Positions 40,040 to 52,234 of a DNA stretch of 64,000 bases are shown here, in pieces. Positions within the stretch are counted from its first letter, which is position 1, and each line of letters opens with the position of its first letter. A program made the position numbers and the translations under genes. This stretch comes from Aestuariibacter sp. GS-14. Its GTDB lineage: Bacteria; Pseudomonadota; Gammaproteobacteria; Enterobacterales; Alteromonadaceae. A model generated the notes under the pieces. The model saw nothing but the letters and a program-made list of their open reading frames with translations. It was not told where the DNA came from and made no database searches. The stretch covers positions 310,001 through 374,000 of the forward strand of contig NZ_VHIP01000004.1 of assembly GCF_006494365.1 (NCBI RefSeq). The letters are read 5' to 3'.

Positions 40040-41704
40040 TTATTTGCTGATACCGCGCTTTTCCATTGAAGCATAGATCATTTTCGCTTGTACCAGGGTA
40101 ATCACGTTACTGATAAACCAGTACAGTACCAAACCGGCCGGGAACCAAATGAAGAAAATACTCATCATTACTGGCATCCATTGCATGATTTTCTGCTGCA
40201 TTGGGTCGGTCATGGTGGTGGGTTGCAGTTTTTGCAGCATCCACATACTTGCGCCGGTTAATACTGGCAACACGAAATAGGGGTCCATTACCGACAAGTC
40301 GGTGATCCACAGAATAAAGCCTGCATGGCGTAATTCCACGCTTTCCAGTAGTACCCAATACAATGCCAGGAAAATAGGCATTTGTAATAGCAGTGGGAAG
40401 CAGCCACCCATCGGGTTGACTTTTTCTTTGCGGTATAGCTCCATCATGGCCTGAGACATTTTTTGACGATCATCGCCAAAGCGGTCTTTCAACTGCTGCA
40501 TTTTCGGCGCGAGGTTACGCATCTTTGCCATAGACTCATATTGTTTCTTGGTGAGCCAGTACATAGCACCTTTCACAATAATGGTGATCAGGATAATCGC
40601 AACACCCCAGTTACCAACCAGTTCATGTAATACCTGAAGCAATTTAAACAGGTACTTTGAAATCATCCAAAGTGGGCCGTAATCTACGGTTAGGTCCAGC
40701 CCACGCGCCAATTCTGCAAGGGAATCCTGATCTTTTGGACCCATATACAAAATACTGCTTAACGTTAGTACCTGACCTGATTCCACACTGGCAGATTCAC
40801 CTTTGTATCCAATAATGGCGTACTGACCATTCACCATACGACTGTACAAGGTATTGGTTTCGTCCTGAGGCGGAACCCATGCAGAAACAAAGTAGTGCTC
40901 CAGCATACCTACCCAACCACCTACTGTGGTTTGGCGCAACGCTTCATCTTCAATATCGTCGAAGGCATATTTATTATAGCGGTCATCCTGGGTTGAATAT
41001 GCCGCACCGCGGTAGGTTGGCATAAACATATTGCCGCCTTTTTGCTCTGCGGTAGTTTGTTTAAGCTGGGCATATTGTTCGAATTGCGCAGTTTGACCCG
41101 AATTGTTTGTAATGGTGTATTCAACCGTTACGTCATTGCGATCACGATAAAACGTAAAGGTTTTTGTGATGCTGATGCCACTGCTGCTTGACCAGGTTAA
41201 AGGGACGGCAAGTGTATCGCCTTCCAGACTGTAATGTGACGCCTGAGCCTGATATAACGGTCGGCCTGATGCATTGCCATCTGGTCCATCGCGTCCAACC
41301 AATCCACTTTGCGCTACGTACAAATCTTTTGACGGACGAAGCAGGCTGTATGGTTCACTTGAACCCTGAGTAACCGGGAACTTCAGCAAATCTGCTTCTA
41401 CAACATCGCCGCCTACCAAATTAATAGTGACATCGAGTGTGTCGGTAGACACGGTAATGGTGCTTTGAGAAGCACTTGCTTCAGCTTGCACCGAAGGTAC
41501 ATCCTCGCTGAGCGCCAGCGGCACATCTTCATTACCTGCTGCAGGTATTGATGAGGCTGCTGAAGGAACGCCTGCTGCTACGGGCGTGGTGTCTTGTGCA
41601 ATCGGTTCAATGGGCTTAGGACCGTAGTCGTCGTTCCATTGTTGCCAGAGTAAAAAACTGACAAACGCGAGTGCAATAATGAGAATACTTCGTTGCGATT
41701 CCAT
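40040..41704 (-). CDS. yidC: Membrane protein insertase YidC
   Basis: 554 residues from the ATG at 41704 (MESQRSILIIALAFVSFLLW), the normal N-terminal anchor of the family; a longer reading would add a non-family peptide overlapping yidD. A large periplasmic beta domain (about 60-330) is followed by the five-helix insertase core with the YRKEKVNPMGGCFPLLLQMP motif. It inserts inner-membrane proteins with or without SecYEG, including subunit c of the ATP synthase encoded nearby. Confidence 0.97.
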   Translation of the reverse strand: MESQRSILIIALAFVSFLLWQQWNDDYGPKPIEPIAQDTTPVAAGVPSAASSIPAAGNEDVPLALSEDVPSVQAEASASQSTITVSTDTLDVTINLVGGDVVEADLLKFPVTQGSSEPYSLLRPSKDLYVAQSGLVGRDGPDGNASGRPLYQAQASHYSLEGDTLAVPLTWSSSSGISITKTFTFYRDRNDVTVEYTITNNSGQTAQFEQYAQLKQTTAEQKGGNMFMPTYRGAAYSTQDDRYNKYAFDDIEDEALRQTTVGGWVGMLEHYFVSAWVPPQDETNTLYSRMVNGQYAIIGYKGESASVESGQVLTLSSILYMGPKDQDSLAELARGLDLTVDYGPLWMISKYLFKLLQVLHELVGNWGVAIILITIIVKGAMYWLTKKQYESMAKMRNLAPKMQQLKDRFGDDRQKMSQAMMELYRKEKVNPMGGCFPLLLQMPIFLALYWVLLESVELRHAGFILWITDLSVMDPYFVLPVLTGASMWMLQKLQPTTMTDPMQQKIMQWMPVMMSIFFIWFPAGLVLYWFISNVITLVQAKMIYASMEKRGISK

Positions 41705-41714
41705 ACTGGGCTCT

Positions 41715-41984
41715 TTATTTTGAGTGTTTGTTATGTTCGTTGTGGGGTACTGGGTCGTACCCACCAGGGTGCAAAGGGTGGCATTTTAATATGCGTTTGA
41801 TAGATAACCAACCGCCAATTAACAATCCGTGTGTTTTTAATGCGCCTAAGGCATACACCGAGCAACTGGGATGAAATCGACATCGCTGTCCTAACAGTGG
41901 AGAAATAAACCACCGGTAGAAATAAATGATAAGTAGTGGAATCGCAATTAATGCGAACTGCAGCGTTTTGCGAGCTTGTTCCAT
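41715..41984 (-). CDS. yidD: Membrane protein insertion efficiency factor YidD
   Basis: 89 residues with the invariant core [18 protein letters not shown] and [17 protein letters not shown]. It overlaps the rnpA 3' end by 37 bp, as in many bacteria, and leads directly to yidC. Confidence 0.95.
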   Translation of the reverse strand: MEQARKTLQFALIAIPLLIIYFYRWFISPLLGQRCRFHPSCSVYALGALKTHGLLIGGWLSIKRILKCHPLHPGGYDPVPHNEHNKHSK

Positions 41985-42307
41985 AACTTGTCCAGTACCG
42001 CATAGATTTCATCATTGGTTAAGTTGTCTGCACCGGTTTTGCCAACCACCACTATATCAATATTGGGGAGCTGTTGTGCACGATGACGAAAACTTTCTCG
42101 AATAAGGCGTTTTATTCTGTTTCGCTGATTTGCTTTGCGAATACGCTTTTTGGCTAATGTAATGCCAATACGAGGATGATTAAGCTGATTAACTCTACCT
42201 AGAACGGTAAAAGTAGGAGAAACTGCGGGAGTAGCGTTGTCGAAGACGAATTTAAAGTGGGAGGGAGCAAGTAGCCTTAACTCCCTGGAAAACTGGTTTT
42301 CGCCCAC
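41948..42307 (-). CDS. rnpA: Ribonuclease P protein component
   Basis: 119 residues with [20 protein letters not shown] at the N-terminus and the RNR signature [20 protein letters not shown]. The start is taken as GTG (42307); its ribosome-binding site is weak, but rnpA is commonly translated by coupling to rpmH, 15 bp upstream. Confidence 0.95.
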   Translation of the reverse strand: MGENQFSRELRLLAPSHFKFVFDNATPAVSPTFTVLGRVNQLNHPRIGITLAKKRIRKANQRNRIKRLIRESFRHRAQQLPNIDIVVVGKTGADNLTNDEIYAVLDKLWNKLAKRCSSH

Positions 42308-42322
42308 TTTTGGTAAATACCA

Positions 42323-42457
42323 TTAAGCAGAAAGGCGAGCACGACCCTTAGCACGGCGGGCTGCAAGTACTTTACGACCATTTTTAGTCGCCATACGTGC
42401 ACGGAAACCGTGAGAGCGTTTACGCTTTAGGTTGCTCGGTTGAAATGTTCTTTTCAT
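42323..42457 (-). CDS. rpmH: 50S ribosomal protein L34
   Basis: 44 residues, [20 protein letters not shown] then [20 protein letters not shown] and RLSA: full-length L34. Divergent from dnaA and first gene of the rpmH-rnpA-yidD-yidC run. Confidence 0.98.
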   Translation of the reverse strand: MKRTFQPSNLKRKRSHGFRARMATKNGRKVLAARRAKGRARLSA

Positions 42458-42537
42458 GACCAAAGTCTCACTAATCGTGGTTAAACAAACTTATTTGCAT
42501 CACGATAAAAACACATCGCACTGCAAAAGGACGCTGA

Positions 42538-42566
42538 ATTCTAGAGATCTAAAGGGCTTGTGTCAA
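42538..42566 (-). promoter_or_regulatory. Strong sigma-70 promoter of rpmH
   Basis: On the minus strand a consensus TTGACA (42566-42561), a 17-bp spacer containing a GATC site, and TAGAAT (42543-42538), about 80 bp before the L34 start. Confidence 0.8.
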
Positions 42567-42589
42567 TGGTAACCACTGCTTAATTAGTT

Positions 42590-43015
42590 AAATAAACGGT
42601 TTATTTTGCGCAGTGGTTGTTTAGTTTGGATCGCTACCTGTGAATAACTATATAGTCAAGTTAAATTATCCACAGAATTACAAGTTTTTTTATTGTAATT
42701 GGCATGGATCTTAAAATGATCCAATACTGATCGCCTATACAGGATCGTGGATCGGATTATTGTGATCCGGAATTTTATTTTAAGTTTTACTATAATTTAC
42801 AAATAGATATGTTGTGTGACTGGAATAAAATTTGCGATCCTGATTTACTTTGGATCGAATAAGTAAGATAATCCACAGGCTGTGCGCACACAGCGCAATT
42901 TTGCCAACAAAGTAGATCGCACATTGCATTACTTTGCTTGCGTTGCCAAATATATAAAGAAACTCTGAAAACCAATAAATAAAAGCCCTCAGCTATAACG
43001 GAGCATAATAATAAT
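42590..43015. promoter_or_regulatory. dnaA regulatory region with DnaA boxes and GATC cluster
   Basis: Non-coding DNA between rpmH and dnaA. It has a perfect DnaA box TTATCCACA at 42666-42674, one-mismatch boxes at 42640-42648 (TGTGAATAA, minus) and 42869-42877 (TAATCCACA), and about ten GATC sites. A TATAAT at 42791-42796 (plus) may be the dnaA -10, although no good -35 is present. This is what autoregulation of dnaA by DnaA and Dam/SeqA looks like; it may also be a second initiation-related site. Confidence 0.7.
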
Positions 43016-44497
43016 ATGTCTTTATGGAACCAGTGTCTGGAGCGATTGCGCCAGGAACTGCCGACTCAGCAATTTGTGATGTGGATAAGACCACTTACAT
43101 CTGAACAGGATCACGCTGCTGTAACCTTGTATGCTCCGAATCGGTTTATTCTTGATTGGGTTCGCGAAAAGTATCGCGATAAAATCAATCAGTTATTTAT
43201 AGAATTTGCAGGCACAGATGCGCCACAACTTCGTTTTGAAGTTGTTCAGCGTCGGTCGGCTTCGCATAGCATTGCCAGTGCGCCTGCGGTACCCGTTTCT
43301 CCGCCGTCCGCGCCAGCCGCGCACAATTTTTCTGCGGTAAATTCCGCTACTCATTCTGTTCGTAGAGACGTAGTAGTAGCACCTGTTGTGTCTGCTCAGA
43401 CTATTCAACCAAAGCCTGCACCGGTAAAGCCAGCATCGACAGCGACTGTTGTGCCTATTCCGGAAGGCTTGAGTCACAAGAGTAATATCAACCCTAATTA
43501 TCAGTTTGATAACTTTGTTGAGGGTAAAAGTAACCAGCTAGCCCGAGCGGCAGCGAGTCAGGTAGCGAATAATCCGGGTGGTTCCTATAATCCATTGTTT
43601 ATTTACGGCGGTACCGGTTTAGGTAAGACTCACTTATTGCATGCTGTTGGCAATGGGATTATGGCTAATCGAACAGATGCAAAGATTGTATACATGCATT
43701 CCGAGCGTTTCGTACAGGACATGGTTAAAGCGCTACAAAACAATGCCATTGAAGATTTTAAACGTTTTTATCGTTCTGTGGATGCGCTACTCATCGATGA
43801 TATTCAGTTCTTTGCTAATAAAGAGCGTTCTCAGGAAGAGTTTTTCCATACCTTTAATGCACTATTAGAAGGTAACCAGCAAATCATACTGACGTCAGAC
43901 CGCTATCCAAAGGAAATTGACGGGGTAGAGGACAGACTAAAATCGCGTTTTGGCTGGGGATTAACCATTGCCATAGAACCACCGGAACTAGAAACGCGTG
44001 TTGCCATTTTGATGCGCAAAGCGGCAGAAAATAATATCCAGCTACCTAATGAAGTGGCGTTTTTTATAGCCAAACGATTACGTTCCAACGTTCGCGAACT
44101 GGAAGGGGCACTAAACAGGGTTATCGCAAACGCGAATTTCACCGGGCGACCAATCACTATCGATTTTGTTCGTGAAGCATTGCGCGATTTGTTAGCGCTG
44201 CAGGAAAAGCTGGTTACGGTGGATAATATTCAGAAAACGGTTGCTGATTATTATAAAATCAAAGTATCTGATATCCTGTCTAAACGACGCAGTCGCAGTG
44301 TTGCTCGGCCTAGGCAGGTTGCCATGGCATTAGCGAAAGAGTTAACCAATCACAGTTTACCCGAATTGGGTAACTTGTTTGGTGGCAGAGACCATACAAC
44401 GGTGCTCCACGCTTGCCGCAAAATAGAGCAGCTAAAAGAAGAAAGTCATGATATAAAAGAAGACTATAAAAACTTAATCAGAACACTGTCTTCTTAA
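43016..44497 (+). CDS. dnaA: Chromosomal replication initiator DnaA
   Basis: 493 residues: domain I ([19 protein letters not shown]), a long variable Ala/Pro-rich linker (about 85-150), AAA+ domain with Walker [16 protein letters not shown] and Walker [10 protein letters not shown], and DNA-binding domain IV with [18 protein letters not shown] and [15 protein letters not shown]. All functional signatures are intact. First gene of dnaA-dnaN-recF-gyrB. Confidence 0.99.
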   Translation: MSLWNQCLERLRQELPTQQFVMWIRPLTSEQDHAAVTLYAPNRFILDWVREKYRDKINQLFIEFAGTDAPQLRFEVVQRRSASHSIASAPAVPVSPPSAPAAHNFSAVNSATHSVRRDVVVAPVVSAQTIQPKPAPVKPASTATVVPIPEGLSHKSNINPNYQFDNFVEGKSNQLARAAASQVANNPGGSYNPLFIYGGTGLGKTHLLHAVGNGIMANRTDAKIVYMHSERFVQDMVKALQNNAIEDFKRFYRSVDALLIDDIQFFANKERSQEEFFHTFNALLEGNQQIILTSDRYPKEIDGVEDRLKSRFGWGLTIAIEPPELETRVAILMRKAAENNIQLPNEVAFFIAKRLRSNVRELEGALNRVIANANFTGRPITIDFVREALRDLLALQEKLVTVDNIQKTVADYYKIKVSDILSKRRSRSVARPRQVAMALAKELTNHSLPELGNLFGGRDHTTVLHACRKIEQLKEESHDIKEDYKNLIRTLSS

Positions 44498-44530
44498 ATC
44501 TATCACAAACAAAGGCGAGATAAGAATTCG

Positions 44531-45634
44531 ATGAACTTTACCATCAGCCGGGAAAATTTCTTACAACCATTACAACTTGTTTCTGGTGCTGTTGAAAGAC
44601 GCCACACTTTGCCAATTTTGTCTAACGTGCTCATTAAGGTAAGTGAAGGCGCACTATGGTTAACCGGCACGGATCTAGAGGTTGAACTTATCTCTAGTGT
44701 TAAATTAGAAGGTGATTTTGCTGAAGGCGAAATTACTGTTCCGGCTAAAAAGTTATTCGATATTTGCCGTGGATTGTCGGAAGGTAGCGAAATCAACTTC
44801 TCATTGGATGGCAACAAGGCGTTGCTTCGCGCTGGCCGCGGCAGATATACACTGTCTACATTGTCTGCCAGTGATTATCCTAATCTTGAAGATTGGGAAG
44901 GTGAGTTGGAATTTGAAGTGTCTGGCGCTAATTTGAAGCGCCTCATCGACAGTGTTCAGTTTTCGATGGCACAACAGGATGTACGTTATTACCTGAATGG
45001 TATGTCATTGGAAACCGAAGAGCATTTGGTTCGCACTGTGGCTACCGATGGTCATCGATTGGCTTTATGTCGTATGGAATACACGGCTGCAACCTTGTCT
45101 GCTCGTCAGGTTATTATTCCCCGTAAGGGTGTATTAGAGATTTCCCGTTTGATTGAAGACGACGATAAGTTGTTAAAGATTCAGATTGGTGCAAATCACA
45201 TTCGTTTATTCTCTTCTGATTTTATTTTCACCAGTAAGTTAGTAGATGGTCGCTTTCCTGATTATCGCCGCGTATTACCCAAAGACGGTGATAAGATCAT
45301 TCTGGCCAGAAAAGATGTGCTCAAAGACGCTTTCTCCAGGGCTGCTATTTTATCGAACGAGAAGTTCCGCGGCGTTCGATTAAATATTTCTCCGGGTGAA
45401 TTAAAAATCACGGCAAATAACCCAGAGCAGGAAGAAGCCGAAGAGATTGTAGATATTGATTATCAGGGCGATTCTCTGGAGATTGGTTTTAACGTTGCTT
45501 ATTTGATTGATGTATTGAATTCGCTTGTGTCGAACAACGTGAAGATTAATCTGACCGATGCTAATTCCAGTGCGCTTATAGAAGACGCCGAGAATGAAGC
45601 CGCTCTTTACGTTATCATGCCGATGCGTCTGTAG
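44531..45634 (+). CDS. dnaN: DNA polymerase III sliding clamp, beta subunit
   Basis: 367 residues with the three-fold clamp repeat; MNFTISRENFLQPLQLVSGA at the start and the C-terminal YVIMPMRL that contributes to the partner-binding cleft. It follows dnaA by 33 bp. Confidence 0.98.
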   Translation: MNFTISRENFLQPLQLVSGAVERRHTLPILSNVLIKVSEGALWLTGTDLEVELISSVKLEGDFAEGEITVPAKKLFDICRGLSEGSEINFSLDGNKALLRAGRGRYTLSTLSASDYPNLEDWEGELEFEVSGANLKRLIDSVQFSMAQQDVRYYLNGMSLETEEHLVRTVATDGHRLALCRMEYTAATLSARQVIIPRKGVLEISRLIEDDDKLLKIQIGANHIRLFSSDFIFTSKLVDGRFPDYRRVLPKDGDKIILARKDVLKDAFSRAAILSNEKFRGVRLNISPGELKITANNPEQEEAEEIVDIDYQGDSLEIGFNVAYLIDVLNSLVSNNVKINLTDANSSALIEDAENEAALYVIMPMRL

Positions 45635-45666
45635 TTTGCTGCGTTTAAGTCGATTTTATTTGTATT

Positions 45667-45717
45667 AAAATGCCCATGTGATTTGAAATGATTTATTCAG
45701 TATCCCTGGGCATTTTT
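45667..45717 (+). terminator. Long-loop terminator-like structure between dnaN and recF
   Basis: AAAATGCCCA pairs with TGGGCATTTT across a 30-nt loop and runs into T5. It could partly terminate dnaN transcripts before recF. Confidence 0.45.
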
Positions 45718-45752
45718 CGTTCTGCGCGAACGTGTAGTAGTTGGAGAGGAAT

Positions 45753-46847
45753 GTGATTTTAACCTCACTATCATTAACTACATTTCGTAATTTCAATTCT
45801 GCGTTGCTTAATCCTTCACCTTCGTTGAGTATTATCATTGGAAAGAATGGGAGTGGGAAGTCCTCTTTACTGGAATCCATTCACTATCTGGGTTTTGGTC
45901 GCTCTTTTAGAACGAACAAACATCAGTCTGTAATTCAGCGTGAATCCGATGCCTTCACTATTTTTGCGCAGTGCCGCAACGAGGTTGACGAAGTATCGAA
46001 AATTGGATTATCCCGAAGTTTATCCGACCAGTTTCAATGCAGTATTAATGGAGAGCATTCAAATCGCCTTAGCGATTTGGTAAGTCTTGTACCTGTTCAG
46101 TTATTCACGCCTCAAAGTACCGATCTCGTTATTGGCTCGCCTTCAGAGCGTCGTCGCTTTTGTGATTGGGGATTGTTTCACGTGGAACAATCTTATGCAG
46201 GGCTAATGAAGCAATATGCAAAAGTGCTTAAAAACAGAAACGCGTTGCTTAAGGCTGGAATTGTGCAACGGCTAGAACGTGAACAGATGGCTTATTGGGA
46301 TCAACAACTCAATATACTGGGGGAACGTATAGATTCACTCAGAAATTCTTATGTAGAACGATTAATTCCGCTATTTAACGCAACTTGTGAGCAATTTCTA
46401 CCTGAGTTTTCCGTAGAAATTTCGTATTATAAGGGGTGGGAAAAAGACAGGTCTTTAAGTGATAGTCTTGAAAACAAAATGGCTTACGACCTGAAAATTG
46501 GACATACCTCAGTTGGACCGCATAAGGCTGATTTGAGGTTTAAAGTAAATAGTGTGCAGGCGCAGGAATTATTGTCTCGAGGGCAATTGAGAATGGCTGT
46601 AGCCGCGCTGCAGTTATCGCAAACAAAACTGTTTACGCTAGAGACTCAACGCCACGGTATTTTCTTACTGGATGATATAGGCGCAGAGCTCGATGCAGAC
46701 AAAAGAGAAAGATTCATTGATGGCTTAATCGACACCGGGACGCAAGTATTTGTTACCGCCATTGAGCAAGAGCAACTTGAATTTGTACATAAATATAAAG
46801 ACAAAAAAATGTTTCACGTGGAACATGGTAGCGTGAGCGAGGAGTAA
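45753..46847 (+). CDS. recF: DNA replication and repair protein RecF
   Basis: 364 residues; SMC/ABC-type ATPase with Walker A GKNGSGKSSLLESI, signature RGQLRMAVAALQLSQ and Walker B GIFLLDDIGAELD. I start at the GTG at 45753, because GGAGAGGA lies just upstream; a TTG at 45741 falls inside that ribosome-binding site. The frame contains two copies of the parS sequence, both in the same codon phase and read as FHVE (LFHVEQ and MFHVEH). Confidence 0.97.
   Translation: MILTSLSLTTFRNFNSALLNPSPSLSIIIGKNGSGKSSLLESIHYLGFGRSFRTNKHQSVIQRESDAFTIFAQCRNEVDEVSKIGLSRSLSDQFQCSINGEHSNRLSDLVSLVPVQLFTPQSTDLVIGSPSERRRFCDWGLFHVEQSYAGLMKQYAKVLKNRNALLKAGIVQRLEREQMAYWDQQLNILGERIDSLRNSYVERLIPLFNATCEQFLPEFSVEISYYKGWEKDRSLSDSLENKMAYDLKIGHTSVGPHKADLRFKVNSVQAQELLSRGQLRMAVAALQLSQTKLFTLETQRHGIFLLDDIGAELDADKRERFIDGLIDTGTQVFVTAIEQEQLEFVHKYKDKKMFHVEHGSVSEE
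46174..46189. promoter_or_regulatory. parS: parS centromere site 1 (inside recF)
   Basis: TGTTTCACGTGGAACA; the opposite strand reads TGTTCCACGTGAAACA, a full match to the general bacterial parS consensus TGTTNCACGTGAAACA. Confidence 0.93.
46810..46825. promoter_or_regulatory. parS: parS centromere site 2 (3' end of recF)
   Basis: Second identical TGTTTCACGTGGAACA, 636 bp from the first, 22 bp before the recF stop codon. Confidence 0.93.
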
Positions 46848-46854
46848 GAACTAA

Positions 46855-49275
<2,421 letters not shown>

Positions 49276-49308
49276 TAATAAAGAGTCCACATAAAATAGT
49301 TAATACCG

Positions 49309-49337
49309 AGCCCGACTTTTAGTCGGGCTTATTATTT
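49309..49337 (+). terminator. Intrinsic terminator of dnaA-dnaN-recF-gyrB
   Basis: AGCCCGACT, loop TTT, AGTCGGGCT, then TATTATTTT, about 35 bp after the gyrB stop. Confidence 0.88.
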
Positions 49338-49437
49338 TCGACCACAGCACGAAAACCTACTGCAACTTACATAGTGTTAGCGCTTGAAGCATGCTTAAAT
49401 AATAAAAAATAGCTAAAAAGATACGACTGGAAAAACT

Positions 49438-52158
49438 ATGGGAAAACTCAATACAATCAGTAAAACAATGATTGCTTCGTGCATTGTTGCCTTAACTTCG
49501 AGCGCATTTACGGGAAATGCACTCGCACAATCATTTAATGATATGCCAACTACCGAGTTCAGCTATTGGCCAGGTGTGAATTACAATGCCAATATTCCCA
49601 CTACAGAAAGTATCCTGGGCTACAAGGTGGGCGAGCGAATCACCAGCCATGCCGACCTGATAAAATACTTTGAAGCCCTTGCTTCAGCCGCACCTGATAA
49701 CATAAAGCTAGTTAAATATGGCGAAACCTGGGAAGGCAGAGCGCTCATTTATGCAGTGGTGGGTAGCGCAGAACATCTGGCTAATCTGGATGCGTTTGCG
49801 AACAATATGCAAAAGCTGTCTGACCCAAAAAGTCTGGGCAAAGGCGAAGCCAATCAAATTATAGCGTCTTTACCCAGTTCAGTTTGGTTGCAACATGGGG
49901 TACATGGAAACGAAATAAGCAGCACTGACGCAGCTATACAAACAGCCTATCATTTGCTGGCTGCACCAGAAGACCCGGTAAATAAAACAATATTGAGTAA
50001 TACACTGGTATTTATTGATCCACTGCAAAACCCGGATGGGCGAAGCCGTTTTATAAGTCATTACTACGCAACAGTTGGGATGGTGCACAGTGATGACAGG
50101 TTAAGTGCTGAGCACAATGAACCATGGCCAAGAGGACGAAGCAATCACTACCTGTTCGATATGAATCGCGATTGGCTGGCAATAACACAACCTGAAACGG
50201 CTGGACGTATCAAAGCTATCAATCACTTTAAGCCAACGGTAGTGATTGACCTACACGAAATGGGGGGAGATGACACCTACTTCTTTGTTCCCGCAGCACA
50301 ACCCATTAATCCATACATGCAGCCAGATCAATTAGCCAACAACGACATTATTGGAAAGAATAACGCCAGACATTTCGATGACTTTGGCTTTAGCTATTTT
50401 ACCCGTGAGGTATTTGATGGCTTTTATCCTGGGTATGGTGACAGCTGGCCAACGTTTTACGGCGCCTCTGCTGCCACTTATGAAGTAGCATCAACCCGCG
50501 GTGAAATATACAAAACACGCACAGGTGAAATAAAACATTACCGCGACACGGTACAACGCCATTTTGTGGCCGCATTAAGCACTGCACAGGCAACCGCAGA
50601 AAACCGCAAGAAGATACTCACAGACTTCTATGACTACCAGGTAGAGGCCATCGAAGCGGGTGAGAACGATAAAAAAGAACGCAGCTTTATTCTGCCAAAT
50701 ACCCGGGACGTTGCAGGAACACATCGCCTGGCTACATTAATGGCTAAACATGGAGTGATAGTAAAGCAGGCAACAGAAGACTTTAAAGCCTGTGGTGAAC
50801 GATACCAGGCTGGTGCCTATATTATTGACACCGCACAGCCAAGAGGGCGATTTGTAAAAACTACATTTACCGAACAAGTAGATATGCCTCAAGCATTCGT
50901 TGATGAGCAGGAGCGCAGACGAGCCAGAAAGCTCAGAGACGAGATATACGACGTAACCGGATGGTCATTACCCTTGATGTTCAATATCGATACTGCGCGT
51001 TGTGGTAAGGCCGTAGAAGTAAAAAGTCGGTTGGTAGATGAAACAGACAAGCTTGTTCAGCCATTTATAAACGCAGATGCAAAGGTAGCGTATCTTGTGC
51101 CTTGGGGTGATATGGCGGCAGGAAGATTACTCACAGCGGCGCTGCAAGCTGGCATATCACTGAAGAGCGCAGATGAAGCATTTACGTTGGAAGGCGTAAA
51201 CTATCCCGCGGGCACACTGGTGATTGAACGCCATGCAAACGCATCGTCGTTACCACAAACAATGCAAACACTTTCAGAGCAAACGGGCGCAAAGATAGTG
51301 GGTGTGGATACCAGTTGGGTTACCAAAGGCCCAAGCTTTGGAAGTGAAAAAACTGTCCATATGACGGCACCCAAAATTGCTATGGCGTGGGACGAACCTA
51401 CCAGTTCGTTGAGTGCAGGCAATACGCGATTTGTGATAGAGCAACAGTTTAACTATCCGGTAACCGCTATTCGCGCTGATCGTTTGCAACGTGCAGATTT
51501 GAGTCAGTACCAAGTGTTGATCCTACCTTCAGGTAATTACAGTCGGGACCTGGGTAAATCGGGCGCTGAGAATCTGGCTGGTTGGGTAAGCCGTGGTGGT
51601 GTGTTGATTACCATGTCTGATGCTACGCAATGGGCTGCCAGTGAAGCTGCTGGCTTGTTGGATGCCAAGCGTGAGCTTGCTTACAGTGAAGACGGCTCGT
51701 CATCACCAAAAGACAGTGATTTGATTGACGGCCAACTCATCGAATCAAAAGCCGACCTTATTCTTGCCATAGAAAATGATACGGATATGCCAGATAGCGT
51801 TGCAGGTGTTCTCGCTAAGGTCGAAGTCGATCAGGAACACTGGCTGACAGCTGGTGTAAATCCAGAAGTCATTGCAATGGTATACGGCAATGACATCTAT
51901 TCCCCGGTAAAATTAGAAAGTGGCGAAAACGTAGCCTGGTTTAAGTCGAAAGAGGATGTATTGGCTAGTGGATACCTGTGGGAAGAAAACAAAGCGCAGC
52001 TGGCCTACAAGCCGTTTCTTATTCATCAGCCACTAGGTCGCGGAATGGTAATCGCATTTACTCAGGAGCCCACAACACGGGCGTATCTGGATGGACTTAA
52101 CGTTATGTTCTTAAACGCTATTTTTAGATCTGCAGCGCATGCGGAGCCGGTAAGATAA
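49438..52158 (+). CDS. Secreted M14-family zinc carboxypeptidase-like protein
   Basis: 906 residues with a signal peptide ending NALAQ (about residue 31). The M14 zinc site reads HGNE (H156, E159) with the third ligand H273 in VIDLHEMGG, and E349 (ATYEVASTRG) as the likely general base, so the catalytic set is complete. Beyond about residue 410 there is an extra region of nearly 500 residues, including a stretch resembling a class I glutamine-amidotransferase-like fold (YQVLILPSGNYSRDLG, then GWVSRGGVLITM). Such long forms are common in marine gammaproteobacteria and are probably periplasmic or exported peptidases. Monocistronic. Confidence 0.87.
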   Translation: MGKLNTISKTMIASCIVALTSSAFTGNALAQSFNDMPTTEFSYWPGVNYNANIPTTESILGYKVGERITSHADLIKYFEALASAAPDNIKLVKYGETWEGRALIYAVVGSAEHLANLDAFANNMQKLSDPKSLGKGEANQIIASLPSSVWLQHGVHGNEISSTDAAIQTAYHLLAAPEDPVNKTILSNTLVFIDPLQNPDGRSRFISHYYATVGMVHSDDRLSAEHNEPWPRGRSNHYLFDMNRDWLAITQPETAGRIKAINHFKPTVVIDLHEMGGDDTYFFVPAAQPINPYMQPDQLANNDIIGKNNARHFDDFGFSYFTREVFDGFYPGYGDSWPTFYGASAATYEVASTRGEIYKTRTGEIKHYRDTVQRHFVAALSTAQATAENRKKILTDFYDYQVEAIEAGENDKKERSFILPNTRDVAGTHRLATLMAKHGVIVKQATEDFKACGERYQAGAYIIDTAQPRGRFVKTTFTEQVDMPQAFVDEQERRRARKLRDEIYDVTGWSLPLMFNIDTARCGKAVEVKSRLVDETDKLVQPFINADAKVAYLVPWGDMAAGRLLTAALQAGISLKSADEAFTLEGVNYPAGTLVIERHANASSLPQTMQTLSEQTGAKIVGVDTSWVTKGPSFGSEKTVHMTAPKIAMAWDEPTSSLSAGNTRFVIEQQFNYPVTAIRADRLQRADLSQYQVLILPSGNYSRDLGKSGAENLAGWVSRGGVLITMSDATQWAASEAAGLLDAKRELAYSEDGSSSPKDSDLIDGQLIESKADLILAIENDTDMPDSVAGVLAKVEVDQEHWLTAGVNPEVIAMVYGNDIYSPVKLESGENVAWFKSKEDVLASGYLWEENKAQLAYKPFLIHQPLGRGMVIAFTQEPTTRAYLDGLNVMFLNAIFRSAAHAEPVR

Positions 52159-52189
52159 GCTGTTAAAATAACATAGATATTTCGGAAAA

Positions 52190-52219
52190 TAAAAAAGCAG
52201 GCGTTAGCCTGCTTTTTTA
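52190..52219. terminator. Bidirectional intrinsic terminator
   Basis: AAAAAAGCAGGC, loop GTTA, GCCTGCTTTTTT between the M14 peptidase and the convergent lipoprotein gene; T-runs on both strands serve both. Confidence 0.9.
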
Positions 52220-52234
52220 TTTAAATACAATAGT

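Noticed and set aside
41731-42015. 94-codon minus-strand frame overlapping yidD and rnpA
   Set aside because: Shadow of two well-conserved genes.
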